Shown: positions 38,701 to 50,522 of the stretch, piece after piece
How the letters are laid out: every line of letters starts with the position of its first letter
How positions within the stretch are numbered: position 1 is the first letter of the stretch
The notes under the pieces: model-generated
Database searches by the model: none
What the model saw: the letters and a program-made list of their open reading frames with translations, nothing else
What the model was told of the DNA's origin: nothing
Assembly (NCBI GenBank): GCA_021613535.1
Contig: CP075495.1
Span: 12,772,001 to 12,836,000, forward strand
From: Adineta vaga
Taxonomy: Eukaryota; Rotifera
Direction of reading: 5' to 3'
Length of the DNA stretch: 64,000 bases
Program-made: the position numbers and the translations under genes

Positions 38701-39358
38701 ATTATTCTTCAGAAGAACTATTCGAGATCGATCGACAACGTTTGATCACACGTGGAGAATTCACATGGCGAATGTTAAAAGTTTTATTTTATGAACGTAC
38801 ATCAAATAATATCGAAATTAATGAACTAAGTATCGTGGATTACTGTCGTTTGATGCAACGATTATCTTGGCTATTTCATTGAATCAAATTTTAATAGTAA
38901 AAGAAAAATGATTTATTTCTACAAGTAATTTATTTTCTATTCTAGATTGTGAATATGCAACATGTTATTTTGTTTGTCCATGGTTAATGACTCAGATAGA
39001 CTGTAACATCGATTCACTTAACTTATTCAAACAGCTGAAACAAGAAGAATACTTGATAGATCAAAATTCGATGCATTCAATCACAATTCATAATAACCAT
39101 TCAAACTGCCTACCATATGGAATCTATCAACGATTATTAATTTGTTTACATCCTCTATTTAAAAAACGATTCGATTATGAAAAGTGCACATTCGGACAAA
39201 CGATGGATAAAAGTTTTCTTAAACTCGAATATATCAATGAAAAACATTACATTCGACTAACAGTTAATAATACTAAATTACTCGATTACATTCAAACGCT
39301 TCTCCTACAACGACTTTTCTCATTCTATCCCTGTGGAAAATTTCGAATAGAAACATAA
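35725..39358 (+). CDS. Roco-family protein: LRR - Roc GTPase-like - COR
   Basis: Exons about 35725..36123, 36171..36467, 36557..37913, 37970..~38897 and 38946..39358. A Ser-rich N-terminus precedes at least ten leucine-rich repeats (LRRLILSNNNLAHL, LQTLDLSGNKVGYI, LEQLNLSHNKLTIL, LLILDLSYNNLRYL). A Walker A follows (IFIGPKNSGKTT), then a Roc domain with a weak switch region and a COR-like half. No kinase domain follows, so it resembles MFHAS1-type Roco proteins more than LRRK. Two frame problems exist. Near 35998-36012 (AAAGGGAAAAAGAGG) the frame changes, and at about 38870-38880 a stop (LFH*) precedes an in-phase continuation if one base in the T run is surplus. The start (MAASSHRVSF) is tentative. 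Confidence 0.8.
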
Positions 39359-39616
39359 ATAAAAATTCACATCATTCTTTTTTTATTTCTATGCTGTAAA
39401 AAATAAGCGAAAGGAAACAAAAATATTCGTCATATGAGTAGAACAAATCGTAGAATTAAAACTAGTTTGTATTAGCTACAACATATGGATGAACTTGAGA
39501 GCAAAAACCGAGAGGTAATTTATACCGTGATATAATACATATACATATAGTTATATACATACACACACTGTTGCTGAATTATAATACAAAGTGACAGAAA
39601 GAAAAGGCCAAAATGA

Positions 39617-40262
39617 TTAATCAGTAGCAGTAGGTGGTGGTGATGAAGTTGTAGCTATATTATTCTTTTTATCAGTAGCTAACTTATTATCATCATTTTC
39701 ATCATTCTCATCATCTTCCATTAATTGTTGATCAATATATTCTCGAACACGTCGTTCATAATCTCGACGATGATTTTGATAGAGCATTGCTGCTTCTGAA
39801 TTTGCCGGTGATGCAGGATTTGGATCAGTTAATAGAGAACGAATTGAAACAAGTAACGTTGAAACATCTAAACTAGCGCTCCAACGATGTTGTAAAATAT
39901 CCAGACAAATCGATCCGTCCATATCTGAATATGTAAAAATATGTTTAAAAACAATACAATGAAACTTTTCTCTTACAGATATTTGGATGAAAGACTTTAG
40001 TTACAAATTTCACATCAGGTGGATGATTTGGATAATCTTGAGGAAATTTAAGTGTTAAAACAAAACTTGCATCCTCAAATAGACTATCTTCTGGTCCGTC
40101 TAATATCGCATTCCATTGAAAAATATTATCAGAACTAGCAGGTGCAGCATTGATTCCTTCAACTGGATTTTGTGTCATATCACGTAAATCACGCATCAAA
40201 CGACGTTGAGCAGTGGTGGATGTCGTCGTCGTCGTCATTGATACAACAGACGATGAACTCAT
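39617..40262 (-). CDS. RAD6/UBE2A-like ubiquitin-conjugating enzyme E2 with acidic tail
   Basis: Two exons, 39977..40262 and 39617..39924 (197 residues). The UBC fold is clear: [55 protein letters not shown], then the active-site Cys at residue 102 in [14 protein letters not shown] and [14 protein letters not shown]. It is closest to RAD6/UBE2A/B, which ubiquitinate histone H2B and PCNA. Residues differ from usually near-invariant RAD6 positions, there is a 17-residue Ser/Thr-rich N-terminal extension, and an acidic tail ([12 protein letters not shown]) recalls the yeast Rad6 tail. It may be a diverged paralogue. The single intron splits the Asn-Ile-Tyr after the HPN motif. Confidence 0.88.
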
Positions 40263-41538
40263 ACTTGTTTGATAGAAATGAAGTATTATGTTATTAACAA
40301 AATAATCTAGAAAAAATATAATCTCGATTTGATTATGGTTGTCTTGTAGAGGACAATAATCATGTGGTAAGATGAAAAAAATAAGCAAAAGAAATGGCGC
40401 AGAAGAGTAATCGAACAGTACATATATACTTCGAACGTTAGTTGTTTATGACAAAATTTTAATGACTAAATATGCACTAGAATGTTGAAATACTAATTTT
40501 ATATTCTGATCTGACTGTCTTATCATCATCTAGAACATTCGGAAAACAACATTTTTAATGACCAATCGAAGAAAACAGATGTCGTCAAGTTTGCTTAGCT
40601 CGTCGAAGTTAAACAACCAATAGATATAAGACAAAATGATATATGGTATATAGAGAGAGAGAGAGAGAATAAGATAGAATGAACTAGGAATGGACGAAGA
40701 TACAATAGAAGTATTTGAGGGACAAAAATTGGAAAACAAAATATCAGTTGAGCATATGTTATTATATATATGAAAGAGATGTATCTATTATCATTTATCC
40801 TTATTTTTTCTCGTGTACTAATAATGAATTAATGTATAATAGTTCCTACGTTTGTTTTTATTAATAATGTTAAAACATCTGAAGAAACTTTGAGAGAAAA
40901 TGCACACTCCTTTCTCAACGAATCTTCTAGTAGCATTATCAAAAACGAAATTATTACATTGTATTATAATAATCGATCGCTTAATCAACAAGAAGCTCCA
41001 TGTACTATAATGTGAAGGATTTATTAATAGTTATGTAACAAAAGTAATGTACATACTGTGTTGTTTTATAACCAAGAACAAATACTATTGTTCAATAAGA
41101 AAATCTATATGAACAATAAGTATGTGTGTGCTAGTTCATTCGATTAAAAATTTAAGTTATGCATCGATAGCTATATAGAGCATCCGATGATGTCTGAATA
41201 TGTGCGATGTCAGATGTCGCTTTAGCAACTTATCAATTTGAATGAGTTACTGATGATTGTTAACTCCTACGAATGATGTATTTCTTACTTTATATAATTA
41301 AACTTCAGTTTATAAGTTTAATCTTGACACACATCAATGCATACTTAAAGATGATCTTATGATTCATTTATGTACAATATCATACACATTTACACATGAG
41401 AGACAGTGCACACAGTGACTATATATGTACACTGATTGGTTTAGTATATTGTTTCGATAGATATTCGTACAGAAGAAGAAAATACCCAAATTTGATATTG
41501 ATGTCATCATTTTTTTGTTTCTCTTCTATTGAGTTCAG
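40263..41538. other. Divergent intergenic region, RAD6-like / Tudor gene
   Basis: About 1.3 kb without a supported coding exon. It includes a GA run near 40650-40667 and TA-rich sequence near 40760-40775. It presumably holds both promoters. Confidence 0.45.
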
Positions 41539-44500
41539 ATGGCATTAAATCTTCTTGTTATTGTTGAATTTGGTGCTCAAAAACAACGCATTTCTCTTAA
41601 TCCAAATAATTCATATAAAGATATATGTGATCAAATTTATTCACTTTTCAAAGTTAAATCCAGTCAATCGAAGTATATTCTTCAACGTCAAGATTCTCTT
41701 AGATCCGGATTATTTGTGAATATTGATGAACAAGCATTTCTAAACGATTTAAAATATGAAGCAATGAATAATAACACAAATTCAGTGATGCGACTACGTT
41801 TAGTACCTGTAAGTTCAATAAATTCGGAATTTTTTTATCTTTAAAATTTGTTTTCTTCTCGAACGAAAATTTCAGGTAAAACCGACAAATGGAGTTGGGA
41901 ATGGAGAAAAAACATGGTCAACATCATCACAATATCAACATGATGAAAGTGATCGAGGAAGTACAACATCAGCAACAACAATTGACATTAAACAATTGAT
42001 TAAAAAATGTTTAGCAAATCTTAAAGGTAACGTCCCATAATAGAAAAATAGAGCATACGGTTTTGTTCAAATAAAAAAAAGAGCAAAGGAGAATGATAGA
42101 AGAAAATTATTTTTACTGAAGAAAGATTTTTAGTAAAATTCCAAATTCTGATATTTTAGAAACTACTGATAATATTCAATTGCTCGATCGTTATCTTCAT
42201 CCAGTAAGATTCATTCTATTAGTTTCACTAGGTGATTCTTATTTGTTTTTTTTTCTACAGGAAGATTATATTGATGATGAATATCAATCAACAAAAAAGT
42301 CTTCAGTTAATATTCAACAACCGATATTACCACCAATTAACACTCTCAATGGTCAGATTTTGCAAGCATCAGTAATGTCCAATTCTCGTCTGCCTTCGTC
42401 AGATATCATCGATGAACTTGTTCCAGCTCTTAATCATCTAATGAATAATCAACCATCTTTATCAGCATTGTCTTCATCAACAACATTCCTTTCGAAAGAT
42501 AAACCTATCGAAACATCGCCTGCAGTTCTTCCATCTGTAGTCAACAAACAAATACAACCAGTTATACCTACAACAAATGTACCATCACGAACTACAACAA
42601 AATCATTTAGCAATCGACTTGGTATGATGAGTACACCAAATCATATACAAACATCAGTTGTTCAAGAAGTTAAACCAATTCCTATAGTTCAAAAATCGAA
42701 ATCACCTGTACTTTATAAACCATCAACAAATTCATTTTCAAATAAAAATTCAATTGAATCCCATATAAATGAAGTTTCTACAACATCCGTACCGAAATGT
42801 AAGTTTGATTCTGATTTTTCTTTATATTTATTTTAATATAAACGTTTTTTTAATAAGGTACTATTGAATTGAAACAATTTGAAAAAGATATTACCATTGA
42901 AGGTATCGTTTCGGTTGCATCAAATGCATCCTATTTCTTTCTACAACTTATTGATCAACGAAAAGATGATTTTGATCGTTTATCAAAAACTCTACAGTAT
43001 GTTTCGTCTTAATTTTACTTCTTCTTTGTTACTTCTATTTATTTTTAGTGAATATTATTCTAATCTTGATAAAAATATTCAATATCATCCATTACCTGGT
43101 GATTATTGTGTAGCTATGTATACAGAAGATGCTCGATGGTATCGTGCGCGAATTATTCGATATCTTTCAGGTTTGTTTCTCGTCATTTATTCGTTTGTCT
43201 CTACGATTTCCTTCATGAATAATATAGATCAAACATGTGAAGTATTTTATATTGATTATGGTAATATGGAAGAATTATCAACTGAATTAGTACATGAAAT
43301 TCTACCAGATTTTACTCGAATACCTGCTCGTGCTATTGCATGTACCATTGCTGAAGTAAATACTTATAGATTTTACATTATTTGAAAAATGAAACTTTCT
43401 TCTAATAGATTCTACCACCCATCGGACAAGAAGGTTGGACAAAACGAGCTACATTTGCATTTGCTTCACGTTGTAGTAATGAACGTGTTCAAGCAACAAT
43501 CATGGAATCAATTAATATTAAATGGCCGATGCATGTTGTTGAACTTCGTGTATTAAAAACACAAGAGGTATATATATATACATAGAGAGAGAGAGAGAAG
43601 TCGAAAAGAATCTTATTGATTAAATAATGATCTTTTTCTTTCTTATAGGATATTGGAGCATCACTTGAAAATTGTAAAGTTGCTCGGCATGTCTCGAATC
43701 ATGAAATCTATGAATTTTGGTCAAATAAAATTCGTTTGGAACAATATATCTTATACAATTTACAAGAACCGACACCTTCACGATTTCCATCTAATGAACA
43801 AGGTACATCTTCTTATTTCCACTATATGACTACTAATGCAGTTAATTTTTTACCATCAACTATGATCAATATTTACGATGACAAATTTCATAGTATTATT
43901 GATAAAGTTAGCAAAGATTTGGCATTTGTACATCGATATTAGTTTTTATACAGATACACATATACTTGTACTTTCATTTTCTTTTTTCATACCATATCCT
44001 TTTGAGTCATTTGACGTCTCCTTTCCTTTTCTTTCTCTACAAAGTATGTTACTGAATGATATATACATATGCATATACATATGTATAAACATGCATGAAA
44101 ATACATATTTTTTTGTCTCACTCTTTTTACATATCAGTAAACCATATGAAGGTTATTGTTACTGTTAGTTTTTGTTTGTTTGTTTGTTCTCATATATTGT
44201 GTCTATTGGAGATATAGTCTATTGAATAGATAAAACAAAGACAGATGAAGAAAAATAAATTAGATTTAAAGAAATTTGTTTTAATTCTTGATCAGAATAT
44301 TCTAAAACAGAAAAAAGAAACTAAGATTCAGTAGATTCATTCTAAGTTCTCTACTCATCTATTTATGCAATTGAATGAATTATTTTTTAATTTCTCTTCT
44401 AGTACCAAGAAAAGTTGAACAAGAAGAATGTACGGATACATTTCTTTCATTCTCTTTGGAACAATCATCGTCAACAATTAACGAATCAATACGAGATAAA

Positions 44501-45780
44501 ACACCGGTATTAGAAGAAAATATTGATCAAACAAAATCAAGTACTATTGACAATGGAGAACAACATGAACCTGAACAGAATCAACAAGTGATATATGATA
44601 TTGTCATTGAAGAGAAACTAACAGAATCAAAAGTTAATACACCGATTACCCCGTCATCTACTTTGAATCCTGAAGCGACACCCTTTGGTCTGTTACTAAC
44701 AAATGAAATTGTAAAAACTGAATCATTATCTACAGGAGATGAAAGTGATGATGAAAAAGATTCCATTAAAACACCAATTACTTCTGGTAAGAAGTTTTAT
44801 TCTTAGTCTCAGAATTATAGTTTAATATGATTTTATTTCAAAGATTCATCTGAACGTCCTCGAATGCCTATCAAAGAAGATGTAATTGTCGATACTAATT
44901 TAATGCCATCAATACCTTTAATTAAATCTTGGTTACCAGTAGAAATTACACATATTGAAACACCAACTCGTTTCTATATTCATTATGTCTACGGTCCTAG
45001 TTGGAATCTTGGCAATGGTTCAACACGTAATTGAATCTTCATCCGAATTTATTGCTCTATTCAAATCATTGTCTTTTATAGCTGAATTGATTGATAGGAA
45101 GGAAATACTAGAGAAAAATATTGTTCTAAAAGAATTAACTCAAGAAATGACGTAAGATGTTTATTGTATCTGAATAATATCATTTATTAATTTATTTAGT
45201 GAATGTTATAATAAACATAAACGAATTTGTCCAGGTGATAGTTATGATGAAGGTGAATTAGTTGCTGTAAAATCACGTTTACGATGGCATCGTGGTCGAT
45301 TCATACAATACAAACCAAATATTGATTTTGCACATGTAAATCTATAATTTATTAGTTCTAATTTGATATATTTCTATTTTCCTAGATATTCTTTGTTGAT
45401 TATGGTTATACACGCTCATTACCTATTCAAATGATTCGACCTATTAATAATCGTTTCGTAGTATGATAGAATTGATTTTATTTGTTAGTCAAATAGGATA
45501 TACTAATCTTTGTTTTTAGTTACATGCAGAACAAGCTCATCTAGTTCATTTACATCAACCAGGTCAACGTCGTGGTCGAATAGAATGGAATACAAATACG
45601 ATTGATGAATTTCGACAATTGACTAAAGAGGGTACACATTTATATGCAAGAATTGTTAAAGAACCAAATACAATTGATCTTATGTCATTTGATCCATTGA
45701 CGAAAAGATGGTTTTCATTTTATGAACATTTCGTTAAACATTTAAATGATAATGATAAAATAGAAGCAACAACTGAATAG
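41539..45780 (+). CDS. Two-Tudor-domain protein with ubiquitin-like N-terminus
   Basis: Roughly 13 exons, starting 41539..41808, 41876..42026, 42160..42203, 42261..42798, 42858..42996 and 43049..43170. The first 90 residues (LLVIVEFGAQKQRISLNPNN; ICDQIYSLF) look like a ubiquitin-like/PB1-like fold, reminiscent of the ELMO N-terminus. A disordered Ser/Pro linker follows. Tudor 1 has WYRARIIRYLS then CEVFYIDYGNMEEL. After a 602-bp intron and an acidic linker, Tudor 2 has LIKSWLPVEITHIETPTRFY, WHRGRFIQY and IFFVDYGYTRSL. Tudor domains bind methylarginine, often on Piwi proteins in germ granules, so a piRNA or nuage role is likely but inferred. Around 45015-45078 I infer a 64-bp intron to keep frame. 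AATAAA at 45823 follows the stop. Confidence 0.85.
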
Positions 45781-46244
45781 ATATTCATTGTTCTTTCCTA
45801 CATTTTTTCTTGTCTTTTGTGTAATAAAAATATTTCGGAGAGTCTTTTTCTCAGTTTTCTGTATTGATCGTTATTTCTCAGAAAAAGTTTTATATCAAAA
45901 TCGTTAATGAATATCGAAAAATTCAGAAAGCAAATAATTCTTTTCAGTCTCTGATCAATAGATTTCAAGTCGTATATTGATGAACAGTGAAAGTCATTCT
46001 ATAGACTGCAATACAATCGATATCGTTGACAATTTTCTTTTGCATATAAAATACTTACCATTGTGGTTGATGCACTACTATTCAAAGAAATATAAAAGGT
46101 AACTAAAAGAACGTCTCACTATCGAAAGTAATCAAAGTGACGCTTTTGTGAAATGACGCATCATCTGAAAAGGAAAATGATAAATAAAATACACAGACGA
46201 CTTTTCGTGTTTATTAACATTCGTAAGATTATTTTTATTTCGTT
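45781..46244. other. Intergenic spacer, Tudor gene / 2H phosphoesterase
   Basis: About 460 bases. An AATAAA at 45823..45828 serves the Tudor gene. An acceptor-like TTTATTAACATTCGTAAG ends about 20 bases before the next ATG. No other gene is seen. Confidence 0.5.
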
Positions 46245-46862
46245 ATGGCCAATACAAATACTAGTAAGAAACTTCATCGACGAAAGATTGATATTGATGG
46301 GAATTATCTTCCTTATTCTGGCTATACTATTGTTGCTCATGCTATACATCCGTTACCGAAACCATTAGTTGAACTTGTTAATTATCTTTTTTCTAGTGAA
46401 ATTCGAAATTATTATTCATTTCTTCCATCTACAAGTTATCATGTTACTATCAATCCACTTGAAAATGTTTGTGATCAATATAAATCTCTTTTAGTAGCAG
46501 AACAACAGAAATTAAAAGCACAGAATACTTCGTTCATATGTACAGTAAAAAGATTAATTCGTTCACGAGTCATTTTGATTGAAGTAGACTTTCCTGATGA
46601 TGATAATCATACATTTGAAATGATTATAAAAAATGTTCGATCCAATGAATTACGTCAAGTTGATATTCTACATGAATATACACTTTCATGGCATTTAACA
46701 TTAGCTTATCAATATAAAGATATTGAAAATGATATGATGGAATCAAAACTAGATCAAATAATCAAAAACATTCCTCAATCAGCAGCAATGCGTTTTAAAA
46801 TTCCACTCGATCACATACGAATATGCCATTACAATGACATGACAAAATTTACACCGATTTGA
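46245..46862 (+). CDS. 2H phosphoesterase, DUF1868-like
   Basis: A single uninterrupted exon of 205 residues. It has the two His-x-Thr motifs that define the 2H phosphoesterase (LigT/CPD) superfamily: SYHVTINPLE at about residue 65 and WHLTLAY at about residue 148. The N-terminal KIDIDGNYLPYSGYTIVAHA, with FLPSTSYHVT, resembles the DUF1868 branch, known mostly from fungi and bacteria. 2H enzymes hydrolyse cyclic phosphodiesters or 2',5'-linked nucleotides; this protein's substrate is unknown. Being intronless among intron-rich neighbours, and with that family distribution, it is a candidate for horizontal acquisition, common in bdelloids. Codon use and AT content look like the neighbours. The ATG (MANTNTSKK) follows an acceptor-like sequence. 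Confidence 0.8.
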   Translation: MANTNTSKKLHRRKIDIDGNYLPYSGYTIVAHAIHPLPKPLVELVNYLFSSEIRNYYSFLPSTSYHVTINPLENVCDQYKSLLVAEQQKLKAQNTSFICTVKRLIRSRVILIEVDFPDDDNHTFEMIIKNVRSNELRQVDILHEYTLSWHLTLAYQYKDIENDMMESKLDQIIKNIPQSAAMRFKIPLDHIRICHYNDMTKFTPI

Positions 46863-47053
46863 TTAAGAAAAGAAATTAATTAAACAGAACGAAAAAGCAA
46901 AGCGCGACTACCGATTTTTATTTTCACATGAGAGTTCTAAATAACAAATAAAAACGAATAGATTGATTGTTTTTGTTCTCAATGAGTAAAAATGTAATGT
47001 AAATCAAATGATGAGTAGATAGTAATAATCATAAAACTTGAGTATTTATTGGA

Positions 47054-48256
47054 TTAAAGTTCTTCTTTTTGATTTTCAAGATCAGCGCCAAAATCTGTTA
47101 TTTGTGAAACAGCAAATGAAGTATAAGCTTTAACAATTTCATCTGGTGTACAATAACCATTTTGATCAGCATCGCATTCTTTCATTAAATGATCGGTTTC
47201 TTCTTCAACTGTTGATGATAATGTTGGTAAATAATAACGAGCAAATTCTTCATAATCACCAAAACCATCTTTATTTGTATCAAGTTCTTCACCTAAGGAT
47301 TCAGCTGTACCACTTTCAGCTTCTATAGAAACATAATTTAGAAATTCAATATCAATTTTTATTCATAGCAAACAAAACATACCTGTCATTTTTAAGTATT
47401 CATCATTCGAAATCTTTCCATCGTTATCATCATCGTATTCTTTAATGATACTATTAATTTCAAGTTTTCGTAAATCTTCATAATTTTCTGGTCGAAGAAA
47501 TTTTTGAAACTGTTCATATGTTAAATATTGATCACCATCTTCATCAAGATGTGTCCATTTGGCTTTATCCGATAAATAATTCTAAACAAGAGAAAATGAA
47601 ATCTTCAAAATAATATTAATTCAAATCTTACTCGTCGTGTTTCACGTGCACGTAAATCTGATTTGTCCATTGTTTCTAATTCATCAACATTTAAATCACC
47701 ATAATTATCTCGAATATATGATTGAAATGCGACTTTTTCAGTCTTATTTGGATCAAGTGTCGAAATGAAATCATTGGCTTCATTTAAATGTTGACCTCTA
47801 CAATATAGGTTTTTAGTTTTATAGAATATATTCAATATAAGACAAAATCTACTTGACTCGTTCTTCAATATAATTACGCATTTCTTCACGAGAAATTTTG
47901 CCATTTTGATCGGTATCAATGTTCATTGCGATTATACGAAGTTTTTCTTCTTGATCTTCTACACTTCCAATTTTCATTCCGCCTAAAATTTTATTAAATA
48001 TTTCACTTATAAAGATTTCATGCAAACTTTATAAATACCAGTTAATAAATCTTTGTGTGCTTCATGATCATGATGATCATCTGAAATAATATGTTTAGAT
48101 GATAGAAATAGGTTATCATATTATGTAGAAAATAAACTTACGTCCATCATGATCATGATGGTGATGTCCGTGACCATGTTCTTCGTGTTCTACATCGGCG
48201 AAAGCAGCCAGAATCAATAAAGAAATACACGCAGTAGCTATGAATAAGCGAACCAT
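47054..48256 (-). CDS. Calumenin/reticulocalbin-like EF-hand secretory-pathway protein (CREC)
   Basis: Six exons: 48142..48256, 48039..48080, 47853..47982, 47632..47797, 47383..47581, 47054..47322 (306 residues). A signal peptide (MVRLFIATACISLLILAAFA) is followed by a His/Asp-rich segment (HEEHGHGHHHHDHDG). At least five EF-hand-like calcium loops follow, for example DTDQNGKISREE, DEDGDQYLTYEQ, DDDNDGKISNDE, DTNKDGFGDYEE and DADQNGYCTPDE. It matches the CREC family of low-affinity calcium proteins of the ER and Golgi. The C-terminus NQKEEL is close to a KDEL/HDEL retrieval signal but not canonical, so ER retention is plausible, not certain. The His-rich insert could bind metal. Confidence 0.9.
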
Positions 48257-48654
48257 TATGTTAAAACTTGAAAAGATAGAAATACGTTCCTCTAAAAAAA
48301 AGATAAATAGTTGACAAAATATCGCGAAACTTTTTAATAGAAAGAAATATATCGAATGCGATAGTCTTCGAAGAAAAGAAGTTATAAAGCAAAACATTTT
48401 TTGTCAGACTATTGATAAAAGCTGTGTTCTGATTCTAAGAAACTTTCATTAATAGAGCGAAAAAAGTGTGATTGATGCATCTGTTGCCATTCTGGATTCA
48501 AAATATTTTAGATTCAACTCTCTTCTATCGCTGCTTATAAATATATGGCATGTACATTGGTATTCCGATAAGACTAGTTCGTAAAATGTGGAGAATGAGC
48601 CGTAACGCTTACGTTTTCAGTCGATGTGTCTAATGTCTATCTATCTATCTAGAT

Positions 48655-48823
48655 TTGTCCTTTACGCATTGGTTGTGACGTTACAACTAATAGTATATCC
48701 ATACTATAGAGTTCGTTATAAACGTTGTCATTCGCTAACAAGATAAAGTTAAAAATTAAGTATGTTAGATTAACACAAAGAAATAGTAAAGATTATTTAT
48801 TCAAAAATAAATCATTTGCAAAC
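48655..48823. repeat. Diverged direct repeat, copy 1
   Basis: Begins TTGTCCTTTACGCATTGGTT and ends with AATAGTAAAGATTATTTATT followed by AATAAATCATTTGCAAA. It matches copy 2 at 50024-50228 with substitutions and an insertion. Same orientation, 1.37 kb apart. No coding content. Confidence 0.6.
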
Positions 48824-50023
48824 AGAGATGGACAAGTCAAGTCGAAAAATGGATTTGCGTTCAGGTGTTTTATTCACTTCAGTTTTCGTGTCCAGACTGA
48901 AATGTATCGAAAAGTTTAATAAATTATAAACAGAATATTCTTAGAATGAATTGGTGTCGAAATCAAATGTGAATTTGTGAGTATGATCAAGGGCTTTCTC
49001 AGTTTTTATTGAGCATATCATTTCCCAATAGACTGACTAGCAAAAATACATTTATATGTTTGTATTAAAATGGTCAAATTAGTAAAACTTTTACATGAAT
49101 CAAGAAAACATTTCTTTTGATAATTTGCATTCATGTCAAGGTGATATCCAAATAGAAACAGAAAGCTCAATTTAGTGCGAGATTATGTACTTCAACACCT
49201 TCATCAAATCTGACAATATCTAAAAGTGCTCGTGACAAATTCTTCCATGACTTCTAATATGATACAGAAAAAAACGATGGTCAGTTGAATGTTTGCTATG
49301 CCAACAATCGAAAAGAGTTTTTCACAAGTTAGATTTTACTTCAAATTTTACTCGACACGCACAAGAAGGCCATAAACAAGCTTTTGATACACGGCAGAGA
49401 TTGGTAAGTTAAGTCCCGTCCGAATCACTTGACTTGAGTTTTCAGTTGACTTGTCCATTTTTGTATACGTATATTAAGTTAAAACAAAGAACTATGAATA
49501 TAGAATCTATAACAATTCATACGGTCTTTAATTGCATATATGCGAGCCCCAGCATCAACGGATTAACACAGTTCAAATAGTTTGTTATTTGTTCAATTTT
49601 CAAGTGTACATAAAACGCCTTGCAAAAATATCAGTGCTCAATGGCAACTTCATTTTTTGTTATAAATAATGATTCAAACATATGATATCTGTTGGAGATG
49701 CCTAAATCAATACAAAAAATGCATTTTACAAAGCAAAGTAAGACATAGAACGTAAAATAGTACAGAGAAAATGAACAAATTAAATAAACATAAGCGATAT
49801 GGTGTTGATGATGAAGTAATTAGTTAATGAAACAATAACTTGATCTAACCAGGATCGAGCAATTTAACATGTAAATTCATAAGTTTTCCAAAGTCATTTT
49901 TTACAAGAGAAACAGGATAAATTATAGTTCAAGAAAATAACGAAAAATGCTCAAAAACTCACTCATGAATAAAGCTCCCGTTTGAGATCAATCACTAACT
50001 ACTATCTATAAATTTGTTTTTTA

Positions 50024-50228
50024 CACATTGATTGTGATGTTCCAACCAGTAGTACTTTGGGCGAAACGGTCCATTTACCGCCGTAAAGATACCGTTTTGT
50101 CACGATTTACATTGTGAAAGCGCATTCTAAACATTATTGTTCATTAACGAGGTACTAATTGATTAGACTCAATTATATAAAGAAATAATAAAGATTATTT
50201 ATTCATCAATAAATCATCTTTGCAAATT
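50024..50228. repeat. Diverged direct repeat, copy 2
   Basis: Begins TTTTACACATTGATTGTGAT and ends AATAATAAAGATTATTTATT followed by CATCAATAAATCATC. Relative to copy 1 it carries about 40 extra bases around CGGTCCATTTACCGCCG. Probably an old duplicated fragment of a non-autonomous element. Confidence 0.6.
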
Positions 50229-50522
50229 ATAGTTCAAATAAAATACTATTTCCGCATATTGAATTGAAGTCTATGCTTTTGTTGTGTGTGACTGTAAAGA
50301 AAACCTGATCGGATCATCGGATCATGGAAAGGAAAATGAAGGAGAAGGACGCGCCACAGTAGTAGAGTTATAGACAGGATTGGTTAATTGATTCCTCCAA
50401 TGTGCCCTATTTTTGTTTTTTTCTTTCCTATTCCTTCCTTCTCCTTCATCCATTATCATCACTACTCACTAGGATCATAGTTCATTTTTCCCGTAGCATC
50501 TTTTCTCTAAAGGTCTGTCAAA

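Larger units (their letters stand above)
48257..50522. other. 2.3-kb non-coding region with diverged repeats
   Basis: No credible coding exon on either strand. It contains two diverged direct-repeat copies (48655..48823 and 50024..50228) and a 13-base inverted match (ATGGACAAGTCAA at 48828, its complement near 49446-49458). These suggest a decayed element or a local duplication. The last 100 bases carry the REEP5-like promoter. Confidence 0.5.

Noticed and set aside
43878-44168. 96-codon open stretch after Tudor domain 1
   Set aside because: It lies inside the 602-bp intron, whose flanking exons join in phase; hydrophobic T-rich chance frame.
44985-45078. Apparent frameshift in Tudor domain 2
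   Set aside because: A 64-bp intron with a good TTGTCTTTTATAG acceptor and matching phase explains it without a lesion.
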